A DNA stretch of 5,751 nt from Bryobacteraceae bacterium (lineage in GTDB: Bacteria > Acidobacteriota > Terriglobia > Bryobacterales > Bryobacteraceae). Positions 1-5,718 of this stretch are shown here, piece after piece. Within the stretch, counting starts at the first letter, position 1. Every line of letters begins with the position of its first letter. The DNA lies in contig JASHWA010000601.1 in the NCBI GenBank assembly GCA_030044325.1, forward strand, positions 1-5,751, written 5' to 3'. The notes under the pieces were generated by a model. That model saw only the letters and a program-made list of their open reading frames with translations. It was not told the DNA's origin and did not search any database. Made by a program: the position numbers and the translations under genes.

Positions 1-1
1 G

Positions 2-703
2 CTGACCATGGCGGAATTTTTCCGCGACGACGCGCGCCAGGACGTGCTGCTGCTGATCGACAACATTTTTCGATTCATCCAGGCCGGTTCCGAGGTTTCC
101 GGGCTGATGGGGCAGCTTCCGTCGCGGCTGGGGTATCAGCCGACGCTCGCGACCGAACTGGCCGACCTCGAAGAGCGCATCTGCAGCACGGCCAACGGCG
201 CGATCACGTCGGTGCAGGCCGTGTACGTTCCGGCGGACGATTTCAGCGACCCCAGCGCGGTCCACACCTTCGGGCATCTTTCTGCGTCGATCGTGCTTTC
301 CCGAAAACGGGCGAGCGAAGGACTGTATCCCGCGATCGACCTGCTCCGATCCGGGTCGAAGCTCCTTTCGCCGCAGGTGGTGGGAGCGCGGCATTACAAG
401 ATCGCGCAGCAGATTCGAAAAACGCTCGCCGGATACGAGGAGTTGAAAGACATCATCGCGATGCTGGGCCTGGAGGAGCTTTCGCAGGACGATCGGGCGA
501 CGGTGTATCGCGCGCGGCGGCTGGAGCGGTTTCTCACGCAGCCGTTTTTCGTGACCGAGCAGTTCACGTCCCAGCCCGGAAAACTGGTGAAGCTCGAAGA
601 CGCGCTCGAAGGCTGCGAGCGGATTTTGAACGACGAGTTCGCCAAGCTCCCGGAGCAGGCTCTGTACATGATCGGCGGGATCGAGGAGGCGCGCGCGAAA
701 TGA
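2..703 (+). CDS. atpD: N-ATPase F1 subunit beta, 3' part (5' end outside window)
   Basis: Catalytic beta subunit of the F1 head, which makes or hydrolyses ATP at the interface with alpha. Only the C-terminal 233 residues are present; the family is about 460-480 long, so the beta-barrel domain and the Walker A loop lie upstream. The reading frame is open from base 2, and the ATG at 8 is an internal Met of the conserved LTMAEFFRD stretch, not a start. Numbering from that Met, visible motifs are Walker B (DVLLLIDN, Asp18), the signature FIQAGSEVSG followed by GYQPTL, the PADDFSDP loop, Tyr107 in LYPAID (adenine stacking), EELSQDD at 156-162 in place of the DELSEED torque loop, and QPFFVTEQFTSQPGK near 178-192. 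The segment DLLRSGSK (111-118) replaces the usual DPLxSTSR. The stop overlaps the epsilon start as ATGA. Identity is certain; the N-type assignment rests on the operon. Confidence 0.97.
   Translation: MTMAEFFRDDARQDVLLLIDNIFRFIQAGSEVSGLMGQLPSRLGYQPTLATELADLEERICSTANGAITSVQAVYVPADDFSDPSAVHTFGHLSASIVLSRKRASEGLYPAIDLLRSGSKLLSPQVVGARHYKIAQQIRKTLAGYEELKDIIAMLGLEELSQDDRATVYRARRLERFLTQPFFVTEQFTSQPGKLVKLEDALEGCERILNDEFAKLPEQALYMIGGIEEARAK
683..689 (+). promoter_or_regulatory. Shine-Dalgarno of atpC
   Basis: GAGGAGG lies inside the end of atpD, 10 nt before the ATG at 700. It matches the anti-Shine-Dalgarno closely and supports this start for epsilon, which also forms an ATGA overlap with the beta stop, so termination and reinitiation are probably coupled. 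Confidence 0.6.
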
Positions 704-1089
704 AACTCACGGTGTGGCTGCCCTCGCAGATTCTGCTCGAGGAAGAAGTGGACCGGATCAAGGCGGAAGCGGTGAACGGATGGTTCGGGATGCTGCCGCG
801 GCATATCGATTTCGTCACCGCGCTGGTTCCGGGAGTGATGACGTTTCAGCCCTGCGGCAAGCCGGAGGAGTACCTGGCGGTGGATCACGGGATTCTGGTG
901 AAATGCGGCGCCCAGGTTTCGGTTTCAACGCGCAACGCGGTTCGCGGCGCGAGCCTGGAGCATTTGAAAGCGCAGGTGGAGGAGGAATTTCGAGCGCGGG
1001 AAGAGCGCGAAAAAGCCGCGCGGGCGTACGAAGCCAAGCTCGAAGCCGACCTGGTGCGGCATCTTCTGGAGGCGGAACGCGGTGTCTGA
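700..1089 (+). CDS. atpC: N-ATPase F1 subunit epsilon
   Basis: Central-stalk epsilon subunit, 129 residues (family usually 120-140). It binds gamma and the c-ring and can restrain ATP hydrolysis through its C-terminal helices. The N-terminal half (about 1-83) shows the beta-sandwich pattern: a hydrophobic first strand, then GWFGMLPRHIDFVTALVPG (27-45), the glycine turn at 63-64 and VSVSTRNAV (73-81), all at the normal spacing. The C-terminal 84-129 is strongly helical and charged (Glu, Arg and Lys rich), fitting the regulatory helix region. The start is fixed by the overlap with the atpD stop and by GAGGAGG upstream. Beta followed directly by epsilon at the head of the operon is the N-ATPase arrangement; in ordinary operons this pair comes last. 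Confidence 0.95.
   Translation: MKLTVWLPSQILLEEEVDRIKAEAVNGWFGMLPRHIDFVTALVPGVMTFQPCGKPEEYLAVDHGILVKCGAQVSVSTRNAVRGASLEHLKAQVEEEFRAREEREKAARAYEAKLEADLVRHLLEAERGV
1068..1072 (+). promoter_or_regulatory. Shine-Dalgarno of atpQ, supporting a GTG start
   Basis: GGAGG inside the end of atpC lies 9 nt before the GTG at 1082. The alternative in-frame ATG at 1115 has only a weak purine run before it, so this site favours the GTG start. Confidence 0.55.
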
Positions 1090-1369
1090 GCTCGAACACA
1101 AACCGGGCGAAGAAATGCTCCGCGACGTCGCGGCGAAGCAGGACCGCATGCTGCGCGCGCGCAAGGAGCGCACCAACAATTGGCGCGCGATCGCGATTCT
1201 GGGCGTGATCGGATGGAGCGTGGTGCTGCCGTCGCTGTGCGGGGTCGCCGTCGGAATCTGGATGGATCAGCGCTGGCCCGCGCGGATTTCGTGGGCGCTC
1301 ACCATGATGCTGGCGGGGCTGGTGGTCGGCTGCGTGAGCGCGTGGTTTCGCATCCGGGAGGATCGATGA
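1082..1369 (+). CDS. atpQ: N-ATPase accessory membrane subunit AtpQ (AtpI/AtpZ-like)
   Basis: Small membrane protein of 95 residues. It has a charged cytoplasmic N-terminus (1-33) and two predicted membrane helices at about 35-59 and 70-89, joined by the loop WMDQRWPARIS with Asp62 just after helix 1. A GIWxD motif at that position and a second glycine-rich helix are typical of the AtpI/AtpZ-like family of ATPase accessory proteins. Relatives are linked to c-ring assembly and have been proposed to move Mg2+ or Ca2+; the role of AtpQ is not settled. Its place between epsilon and AtpR, ahead of subunit a, is diagnostic of N-ATPase operons. The start chosen is GTG at 1082, preceded by GGAGG and overlapping the atpC stop by 8 nt; ATG at 1115 would remove 11 residues without touching the helices. 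Assignment comes from topology, motif and position. Confidence 0.87.
   Translation: MSELEHKPGEEMLRDVAAKQDRMLRARKERTNNWRAIAILGVIGWSVVLPSLCGVAVGIWMDQRWPARISWALTMMLAGLVVGCVSAWFRIREDR
1356..1361 (+). promoter_or_regulatory. Shine-Dalgarno of atpR
   Basis: GGGAGG lies 4 nt before the ATG at 1366, a short but usable spacing. Together with the ATGA overlap with the atpQ stop it fixes the atpR start. The reading frame stays open upstream to 1180, but that extension is antiparallel to no known AtpR sequence feature and runs through atpQ. Confidence 0.5.
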
Positions 1370-1632
1370 ACATCGCACTGCGATTGGCGGCGGGCGCGGC
1401 CATGGGCGTGTGCTTCTACGGCGGCCTGTGGCTGACCGTCCGCGCGCTCCTGACCTCCGCGCATCCGGTGTTGCTGAGCGTTGCGAGCTTCTGGGGGCGA
1501 ACGCTGGCCGTGGTGGGAGGTTTTCTGCTGGTGGCAAACGGAAGATGGACCAACGCCGCGGCGGCGCTCGCCGGATTTGCCGCGGGCCGCGCGATCGTCG
1601 GGATCGTCTTGAGGCGTGAGCGATGCACATAA
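1366..1632 (+). CDS. atpR: N-ATPase membrane subunit AtpR
   Basis: Very hydrophobic protein of 88 residues, found as far as I know only in N-ATPase operons. Two to three membrane helices can be drawn, at about 7-29, 34-57 and 61-82. The conserved-looking block FYGGLWLTVR (17-26) matches the AtpR signature. Arginines sit within or at the edge of the helices: Arg26, Arg45 (in SFWGRTLAV), Arg60 and Arg75 (in FAAGRAIV). Such buried arginines are characteristic of the family and have been suggested to pair with glutamates of subunit c during ring assembly or ion handling; this role is a proposal, not established. The ATG at 1366 overlaps the atpQ stop as ATGA. The 3' end overlaps atpB by 10 nt. 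Confidence in family membership is good because size, motif and neighbours agree. Confidence 0.88.
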   Translation: MNIALRLAAGAAMGVCFYGGLWLTVRALLTSAHPVLLSVASFWGRTLAVVGGFLLVANGRWTNAAAALAGFAAGRAIVGIVLRRERCT

Positions 1633-2309
1633 CTCCGGACCATGTGGTGTTGTGGCAATGGCGCTTCGTGCACCTGAACGCGACGCTCCTCTACACCTGG
1701 ATCGTGATGGCGCTGCTGGTGACAATCTCGTGGCTGGTGACGCGGAGGCTCGATCATTCCGACGGCCCGCGGTCGCGATGGCAGAACGCGCTCGAAGTGA
1801 TCGTTCAAGTGATGCGCGGGCAGATTCGCGAAATTTGTCCGGAGGGCGGCGACCGGTACCTGCCGTTTGTGGGCACGCTGTTTCTGTTTATCGGCGTTTC
1901 GAACCTGCTGGACATGGTTCCGGGATGGCACGCGCCCACCGGATCGCTTTCGACCACGGCGGCGCTGGCGATCTCGGTGGGCGTCGCGGTTCCGATTTTC
2001 GGAATCGAGAGCCAGGGATTCTGGCCGTACTTCCGCCACTACCTGCGGCCCACCGTGATCATGCTGCCGTTCCATTTGATGAGCGAGACCTCCCGCAACA
2101 TCGCGCTGGCGGTCCGGCTGTTCGGAAACATGATGAGCGCGTCCATGATCGTGGGCATTCTGCTGGCCATCGCGCCGTTCTTTTTTCCGATGCTGATGCA
2201 GGCGCTGGGGCTGTTGACGGGAATGATTCAGGCGTATATTTTCGCCATCCTGGCCATGGTGTACATCGCGGCCGCGGTGGATTCGCGGCATGGCGGGGAG
2301 GGCGGATAG
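1623..2309 (+). CDS. atpB: N-ATPase Fo subunit a
   Basis: Stator channel subunit, 228 residues, carrying the two half-channels that bring the coupling ion to the c-ring. Membrane segments are visible at about 19-40, 80-100, 109-128, 143-172 and 175-220. The essential arginine is Arg165 in ALAVRLFGNM, equivalent to Arg210 of E. coli. Gln203 in GMIQAYIFAILAMVYI corresponds to E. coli Gln252. The residue nine after the arginine, Glu219 in E. coli, is Ser174 here, so the channel polar network differs. The start at 1623 has GAGG at 1611-1614 upstream and overlaps the atpR end by 10 nt; the next gene follows after 7 nt. The N-terminus with the WQWRFVHLNATL segment is like other N-type a subunits. 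Identity is certain. Confidence 0.96.
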   Translation: MHITPDHVVLWQWRFVHLNATLLYTWIVMALLVTISWLVTRRLDHSDGPRSRWQNALEVIVQVMRGQIREICPEGGDRYLPFVGTLFLFIGVSNLLDMVPGWHAPTGSLSTTAALAISVGVAVPIFGIESQGFWPYFRHYLRPTVIMLPFHLMSETSRNIALAVRLFGNMMSASMIVGILLAIAPFFFPMLMQALGLLTGMIQAYIFAILAMVYIAAAVDSRHGGEGG

Positions 2310-2312
2310 GAG
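2308..2312 (+). promoter_or_regulatory. Shine-Dalgarno of atpE
   Basis: AGGAG begins within the atpB TAG stop and lies 4 nt before the ATG at 2317. It sets the start of subunit c here rather than at the upstream in-frame ATG at 2290, which falls inside atpB. This is the only junction in the operon with a 7 nt spacer and its own strong site, which fits the need for many c copies per enzyme. Confidence 0.65.
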
Positions 2313-2316
2313 ATTT

Positions 2317-2589
2317 ATGGACACCGTAAGTGTGGTCGCGATCGTTTCCATCGCGGCTTCGGCGCTATGCATGGCGATCGGATCGATCGGGCCCGCGATG
2401 AGCGAAGGCCGGGCCATCGCGCAGGCGCTCAGCTCCATCGCGCAGCAGCCGGATGAGGCGGGCACCATCAGCCGGACGCTCTTCATCGGCCTGGCGATGA
2501 TCGAGTCGATCGCGATCTATTGTTTCGTGATCGCCATCATTCTGATCTTCGCGAATCCGTTCTGGAACCACGTGGTGGCGGCGAAATAA
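2317..2589 (+). CDS. atpE: N-ATPase Fo subunit c (rotor ring, two-carboxylate motif)
   Basis: Proteolipid of 90 residues, a two-helix hairpin whose copies form the rotor ring. Helix 1 is about 4-38, the polar loop is QQPDEAG (43-49) and helix 2 is about 52-80, ending in the conserved ANPF. The essential carboxylate is Glu63 in MIESIAIY. A second glutamate, Glu30 in MSEGRA, stands where Ilyobacter c has Gln32, counted from the loop proline (Pro45 against Pro47). Ser64 and Tyr68 match the Na+ ligands Ser66 and Tyr70, while Thr67 is Ile65 here. A two-carboxylate site of this type is known from the Na+ ring of Fusobacterium nucleatum and from N-ATPases. The helix 1 small-residue motif is Ser23-Gly25-Ala27-Ser29-Gly31 instead of all glycine. 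The start is set by AGGAG at 2308. Ion specificity is undecided. Confidence 0.96.
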   Translation: MDTVSVVAIVSIAASALCMAIGSIGPAMSEGRAIAQALSSIAQQPDEAGTISRTLFIGLAMIESIAIYCFVIAIILIFANPFWNHVVAAK

Positions 2590-2591
2590 TT

Positions 2592-3326
2592 ATGCTGATC
2601 GACTGGTTCACCGTCATCGCGCAGATCGTCAACTTCCTGGTGCTGGTGGCGCTGCTGCGGCATTTTCTGTTCGGACGGCTGGTGGCTGCAATGGACGCGC
2701 GGGAGCAGGGAATCGCGGCGCGGATCGAAGACGCGGACCGGAAAAATCGCGATGCCGAAAAGCGCGCGGACGAGGTGAAAATAGAGTCGGAAAAAATCGG
2801 CGGGGAACGCGACCGGATCCTCAGGGAAGCTCGCGAGGAGGCCGATCGCGTGCGGCTCGACATGCTTCAAAAGGCGCGCGATTCGGTGCGGGCGCTCGAA
2901 GCCAAGTGGCGCGACGACCTGGAGCACGAAAAATCGGCGTTTTTGGATGAAATTCGCGCGCGGGCGGCCAAGGAGATCATCGCCGTGGTGCGGAACGCGC
3001 TGCGCGATCTCGCTTGCGAAGAGCTGGACCGCTCGGCGGTGAACGCGTTCTTGAAGAAACTCGAAGAGACGGAAGCAGGCAGCTTCGATCGGGACCTGGT
3101 GCTGCGCAGCGCGTTCGAATTCGACGCGGAAACGCGCGCCAGAGTGGAGAAGGCGCTGGCGCGTTGCAGCCGCAACGGAGCGCACGTGCGCTTTGAATCC
3201 GCGCCGGAGCTCGCCTGGGGTGTGGAGCTGCGCACCGACGGGCACAGGATCGGGTGGAATCCGGAGAGCTACGTCGATGCGCTCGAAGACAACGTGCGCA
3301 AGGCGCTCGAAGCGCGCGAAAAATGA
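2592..3326 (+). CDS. atpF: N-ATPase Fo subunit b with delta-like C-terminal extension
   Basis: Peripheral stalk subunit, 244 residues against about 156-170 for ordinary b. It has one N-terminal membrane helix (about 3-27, DWFTVIAQIVNFLVLVALL), then a basic region FGRLVAAMDAREQGI typical of b, and a long charged coiled-coil region to about 140. The last 75 or so residues are different: the segments around DLVLRSAFEFDAETRARVEK and ELAWGVELRTDGHRIGWN (206-223) resemble the C-terminal domain of subunit delta, where a strand with the pattern GGvvirxgdxviD precedes the final helix. No separate delta gene exists in the operon, so b probably reaches the top of F1 by itself. The start at 2592 is 2 nt after the atpE stop; the open frame extends back to 2520 but only inside atpE. 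No strong Shine-Dalgarno is present, so translation is likely coupled to atpE. Confidence 0.92.
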   Translation: MLIDWFTVIAQIVNFLVLVALLRHFLFGRLVAAMDAREQGIAARIEDADRKNRDAEKRADEVKIESEKIGGERDRILREAREEADRVRLDMLQKARDSVRALEAKWRDDLEHEKSAFLDEIRARAAKEIIAVVRNALRDLACEELDRSAVNAFLKKLEETEAGSFDRDLVLRSAFEFDAETRARVEKALARCSRNGAHVRFESAPELAWGVELRTDGHRIGWNPESYVDALEDNVRKALEAREK

Positions 3327-4849
3327 ACGATTCGCTCAAATCCGTGCTGGATGAAACGCTCGACCTGGTCTCGCGCGTGTCGCGCGAATCGGCGCTCGAG
3401 CCGGGGATCGAGGAATTCGGCGTGGTGAGCTACATCGGGCCGGGAATCGCGCGCGTGCACGGGCTGCCGGATCTCCAGTCGGAAGAGCTGGTGCGCTTCG
3501 AGGGCGATCTGCTGGGGATGGCGTTCAATCTCGATCCGGAGGAAGCGGGCATCATTCTGTTCGACAGCACGGAGCGCCTGGAATCGGGATCGGCGGTGCG
3601 GCGGACGCATCGCGTGCTGGATACGGTGGTCGGACCGGCGCTGCTGGGGCGCGTCGTCGATCCGCTGGGACGGCCGCTCGATAACCAGGGGGTGGTGCGC
3701 TCGGCGCTGCGCGCGCCGATCGAGGAGCCGTCTCCGCCGATCATGCATCGCGCGCCGGTGAGCGTTCCGCTCGCGACGGGAACCAAGGCTGTGGACGCGC
3801 TGATTCCGGTGGGGCGCGGGCAGCGGCAGTTGATCATCGGCGACCGGCAGACGGGAAAAACGGCCATCGCGGTCGATTGCATTCTGAATCAGAAGGGCAA
3901 GGACGTGGTCTGCATCTACTGCGCCATCGGGCAGCGGAATTCGTCGGTGGCGAAGGTGATCGCGGACCTGAATCAAGCCGGCGCGATGGAATATTCGATC
4001 GCGGTGGTGGCTTCGGGCGATGCGCCCGCGGGGTTGCAGTTCGCGGCGCCCTACGCGGCGACGACCATGGGCGAATATTTCATGCGCGAGGGGCGCGACA
4101 CGCTGGTGATCTTCGACGATCTGACCTGTCACGCGGACGCGTATCGCGAGTTGTCGCTGCTGCTGCGCCGTCCGCCGGGACGCGAGAGTTTTCCGGGCGA
4201 CATTTTTTATATTCACTCGCGATTGCTCGAACGCTCGACGCATTTGCGGCCGGAATTCGGAGGAGGGTCGCTCACGGCGCTGCCTGTCGTGCAGACCGAG
4301 GAGCAGAACATTTCCGCGTATATTCCCACCAATTTGATTTCGATTACCGACGGCCAGATTTATCTCACGCCGGATTTATTTCAAAAAGGAATTCTTCCCG
4401 CGATCGACGTGGGGAAATCGGTTTCACGCGTGGGAGGCAAGGCGCAGCTTCCGGCGTATCGTGCGGTGGCGGGCGATTTACGGCTGTTTTATTCGCAGTT
4501 CGAGGAGCTGGAGATTTTCTCGCGCTTCGGCTCGCGGCTGGACGAGCGCACGCGGCAAACGCTCGCGCGCGGACGCGCCATTCGGGAGGCGCTCAAGCAG
4601 CCGCAGTTCGATCCGATTTCGGCGGCGGAACAGGTGGCCATCCTGGTGGCGGCGACCGCGGGGCTGTTCGATAATCTCGCGCCGGAAAAAATCGCGGAAG
4701 CGTCGGCGCGGATTCGGGAGCTGCTCGCGAGCGAGCTGCCGGAGGTTGCGCGCGCGATCGAAAGCGGCGCGAAGCTGGCCGATGCGGATCGGGCCGCGCT
4801 CCAGAAGCTCGGCGAAAGGTGTGTCGAATGGAGGCAACCGAGCAATTAA
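3323..4849 (+). CDS. atpA: N-ATPase F1 subunit alpha
   Basis: Non-catalytic nucleotide-binding head subunit, 508 residues, full length. Domains in order: N-terminal helix and beta-barrel (1-95, with VSYIGPGIARVHGLP at 36-49), nucleotide-binding domain and C-terminal helical bundle (from about 380). Walker A is GDRQTGKT (173-180), with the Gln-Thr pair typical of alpha. Walker B is LVIFDDL (261-267). RRPPGRESFPGD (282-293) and IHSRLLER (297-304) are conserved blocks. The arginine finger that reaches the catalytic site of beta is Arg369 in SVSRVGG. The start at 3323 forms an ATGA overlap with the atpF stop; the frame stays open back to 3254 but that part lies within atpF. The end overlaps atpG by 22 nt. 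All key residues are intact, so an active head is expected. Confidence 0.98.
   Translation: MNDSLKSVLDETLDLVSRVSRESALEPGIEEFGVVSYIGPGIARVHGLPDLQSEELVRFEGDLLGMAFNLDPEEAGIILFDSTERLESGSAVRRTHRVLDTVVGPALLGRVVDPLGRPLDNQGVVRSALRAPIEEPSPPIMHRAPVSVPLATGTKAVDALIPVGRGQRQLIIGDRQTGKTAIAVDCILNQKGKDVVCIYCAIGQRNSSVAKVIADLNQAGAMEYSIAVVASGDAPAGLQFAAPYAATTMGEYFMREGRDTLVIFDDLTCHADAYRELSLLLRRPPGRESFPGDIFYIHSRLLERSTHLRPEFGGGSLTALPVVQTEEQNISAYIPTNLISITDGQIYLTPDLFQKGILPAIDVGKSVSRVGGKAQLPAYRAVAGDLRLFYSQFEELEIFSRFGSRLDERTRQTLARGRAIREALKQPQFDPISAAEQVAILVAATAGLFDNLAPEKIAEASARIRELLASELPEVARAIESGAKLADADRAALQKLGERCVEWRQPSN
4816..4819 (+). promoter_or_regulatory. Possible Shine-Dalgarno of atpG
   Basis: AAGG inside atpA lies 8 nt before the ATG at 4828. 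The earlier in-frame GTG at 4819 has no comparable site, and its three extra residues are not expected in gamma, so the ATG is preferred. Confidence 0.4.
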
Positions 4850-5718
4850 GACGCGCGATTTCGGTCGCCGAAGAGCTGCAATCCGTGGTGAAGACCATGA
4901 AGGCGCTGGCCGGAGTGAACATCCGGCAGTACGAGCGCGCGGCGCACGCCGTCGCCGAATATAACCGCACCGTCGAGATGGGATTGCAGGTGGCGCTGAG
5001 CCGCATGCCGCCGCACGCGATGCCTCCGCGCTACGCGGCGGGGCGGAAGCTGGGCGCGGTGGTGTTCGGATCGGACCAGGGGATGTGCGGCCAGTTGAAC
5101 GACCAGGTGGTCGATTACGCGCTGCGCGCAATGAAGAAATTGTCGGCGCGGAGGGACGAGCAGACCATGGCCGCGGTCGGCGCGCGCGCCGGTTCCAAGC
5201 TCGAAGCCGAAGGGCGCACGGTGGAAGCGACGTTCGACGTGCCCGCTTCGATCAACGGAATCGGCGCGGCGGTCGAACTGGCGCTGCACAAAATCGAAGA
5301 ATGGCATTTTTCGCGCGGCATTGAAATGGTGGTCCTGTTTTCGGCGCGTCCGGTTTCCGGAGCGTGGTATCGCACGCGCGGAGTGCAGCTATTGCCGGTG
5401 GACGCGCAGTGGATCCACGCGCTGCGCGTGAAACCGTGGCCGTCGAAGGTGATCCCGATGTTCACCATCGACGAGGGGCGGCTGTTTCAACTGCTGATCC
5501 GCGAGTATCTGTTCGTATCGCTCTACCGCGCCTTCGCCGAATCGCTCGCCAGCGAAAACGCGAGCCGGCTCGCATCCATGCAGATCGCCGAAAAAAATAT
5601 CGAGGAACGGCTGCTGGGGCTCAATACGAGTTCCCGCCGGCTGCGCCAGGAGACCATCACCTCGGAGCTGCTGGACATCATCGCGTCGTTCGAGGCGATG
5701 CGCGGCAAGCAGAGGTGA
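4828..5718 (+). CDS. atpG: N-ATPase F1 subunit gamma
   Basis: Central rotor shaft, 296 residues, a normal length. The N-terminal long helix (1-57) reads LRRAISVAEELQSVVKTMKALAGVNIRQYE where ordinary gamma has KxMEMVAASKxR, so it is recognisable but divergent. The Rossmann-like middle contains FGSDQGMCGQLN (80-91), the standard gamma SDxGLCGxLN motif. The C-terminal helix carries SENASRLASMQIAEKNIEE (242-260) and RLRQETITSELLDIIASFEAM (271-291), which match the second coiled-coil helix of the shaft and its ITxEixxI motif. The ATG at 4828 overlaps the last 22 nt of atpA. It is the last gene of the operon, as in other N-ATPase clusters. No terminator hairpin is seen in the 33 bases after its stop. 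The frame is complete. Confidence 0.96.
   Translation: MEATEQLRRAISVAEELQSVVKTMKALAGVNIRQYERAAHAVAEYNRTVEMGLQVALSRMPPHAMPPRYAAGRKLGAVVFGSDQGMCGQLNDQVVDYALRAMKKLSARRDEQTMAAVGARAGSKLEAEGRTVEATFDVPASINGIGAAVELALHKIEEWHFSRGIEMVVLFSARPVSGAWYRTRGVQLLPVDAQWIHALRVKPWPSKVIPMFTIDEGRLFQLLIREYLFVSLYRAFAESLASENASRLASMQIAEKNIEERLLGLNTSSRRLRQETITSELLDIIASFEAMRGKQR

Noticed and set aside
8..10. ATG at 8 as the start of a short beta-like gene.
   Set aside because: The frame is open to base 2 and the preceding codons give the conserved Leu-Thr of beta, so this is an internal Met of a gene cut by the window edge.
2290..2316. An upstream start at 2290 adding nine residues to subunit c.
   Set aside because: It lies within atpB, adds a charged segment not found on c subunits and has no better ribosome binding site than the one before 2317.
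1616..2329. A 237-codon plus-strand frame overlapping subunit a.
   Set aside because: It is a shadow of atpB, with a low-complexity Arg/Gly/Ala rich product and no membrane pattern.
815..2486. Long minus-strand open frames of 271 and 356 codons (815-1630 and 1416-2486).
   Set aside because: They run antisense to epsilon, AtpQ, AtpR, subunit a and subunit c. Their products are Arg, His and Pro rich with no recognisable domain, as expected for the mirror of GC-rich coding DNA.
2317..2589. Calling the enzyme a proven Na+ pump.
   Set aside because: Glu30, Ser64 and Tyr68 fit Na+ binding, but Thr67 is replaced by Ile and some two-carboxylate N-type rings may carry H+, so specificity is left open.
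3269..4243. A 324-codon minus-strand open frame.
   Set aside because: It is fully antisense to atpA, which is certain from its motifs. The product is Arg/His rich and low in complexity, so it is a shadow frame.
3877..4674. A 265-codon plus-strand open frame inside atpA in another frame.
   Set aside because: The product is Gly/Arg/Ala rich and has no family features; atpA explains this stretch.
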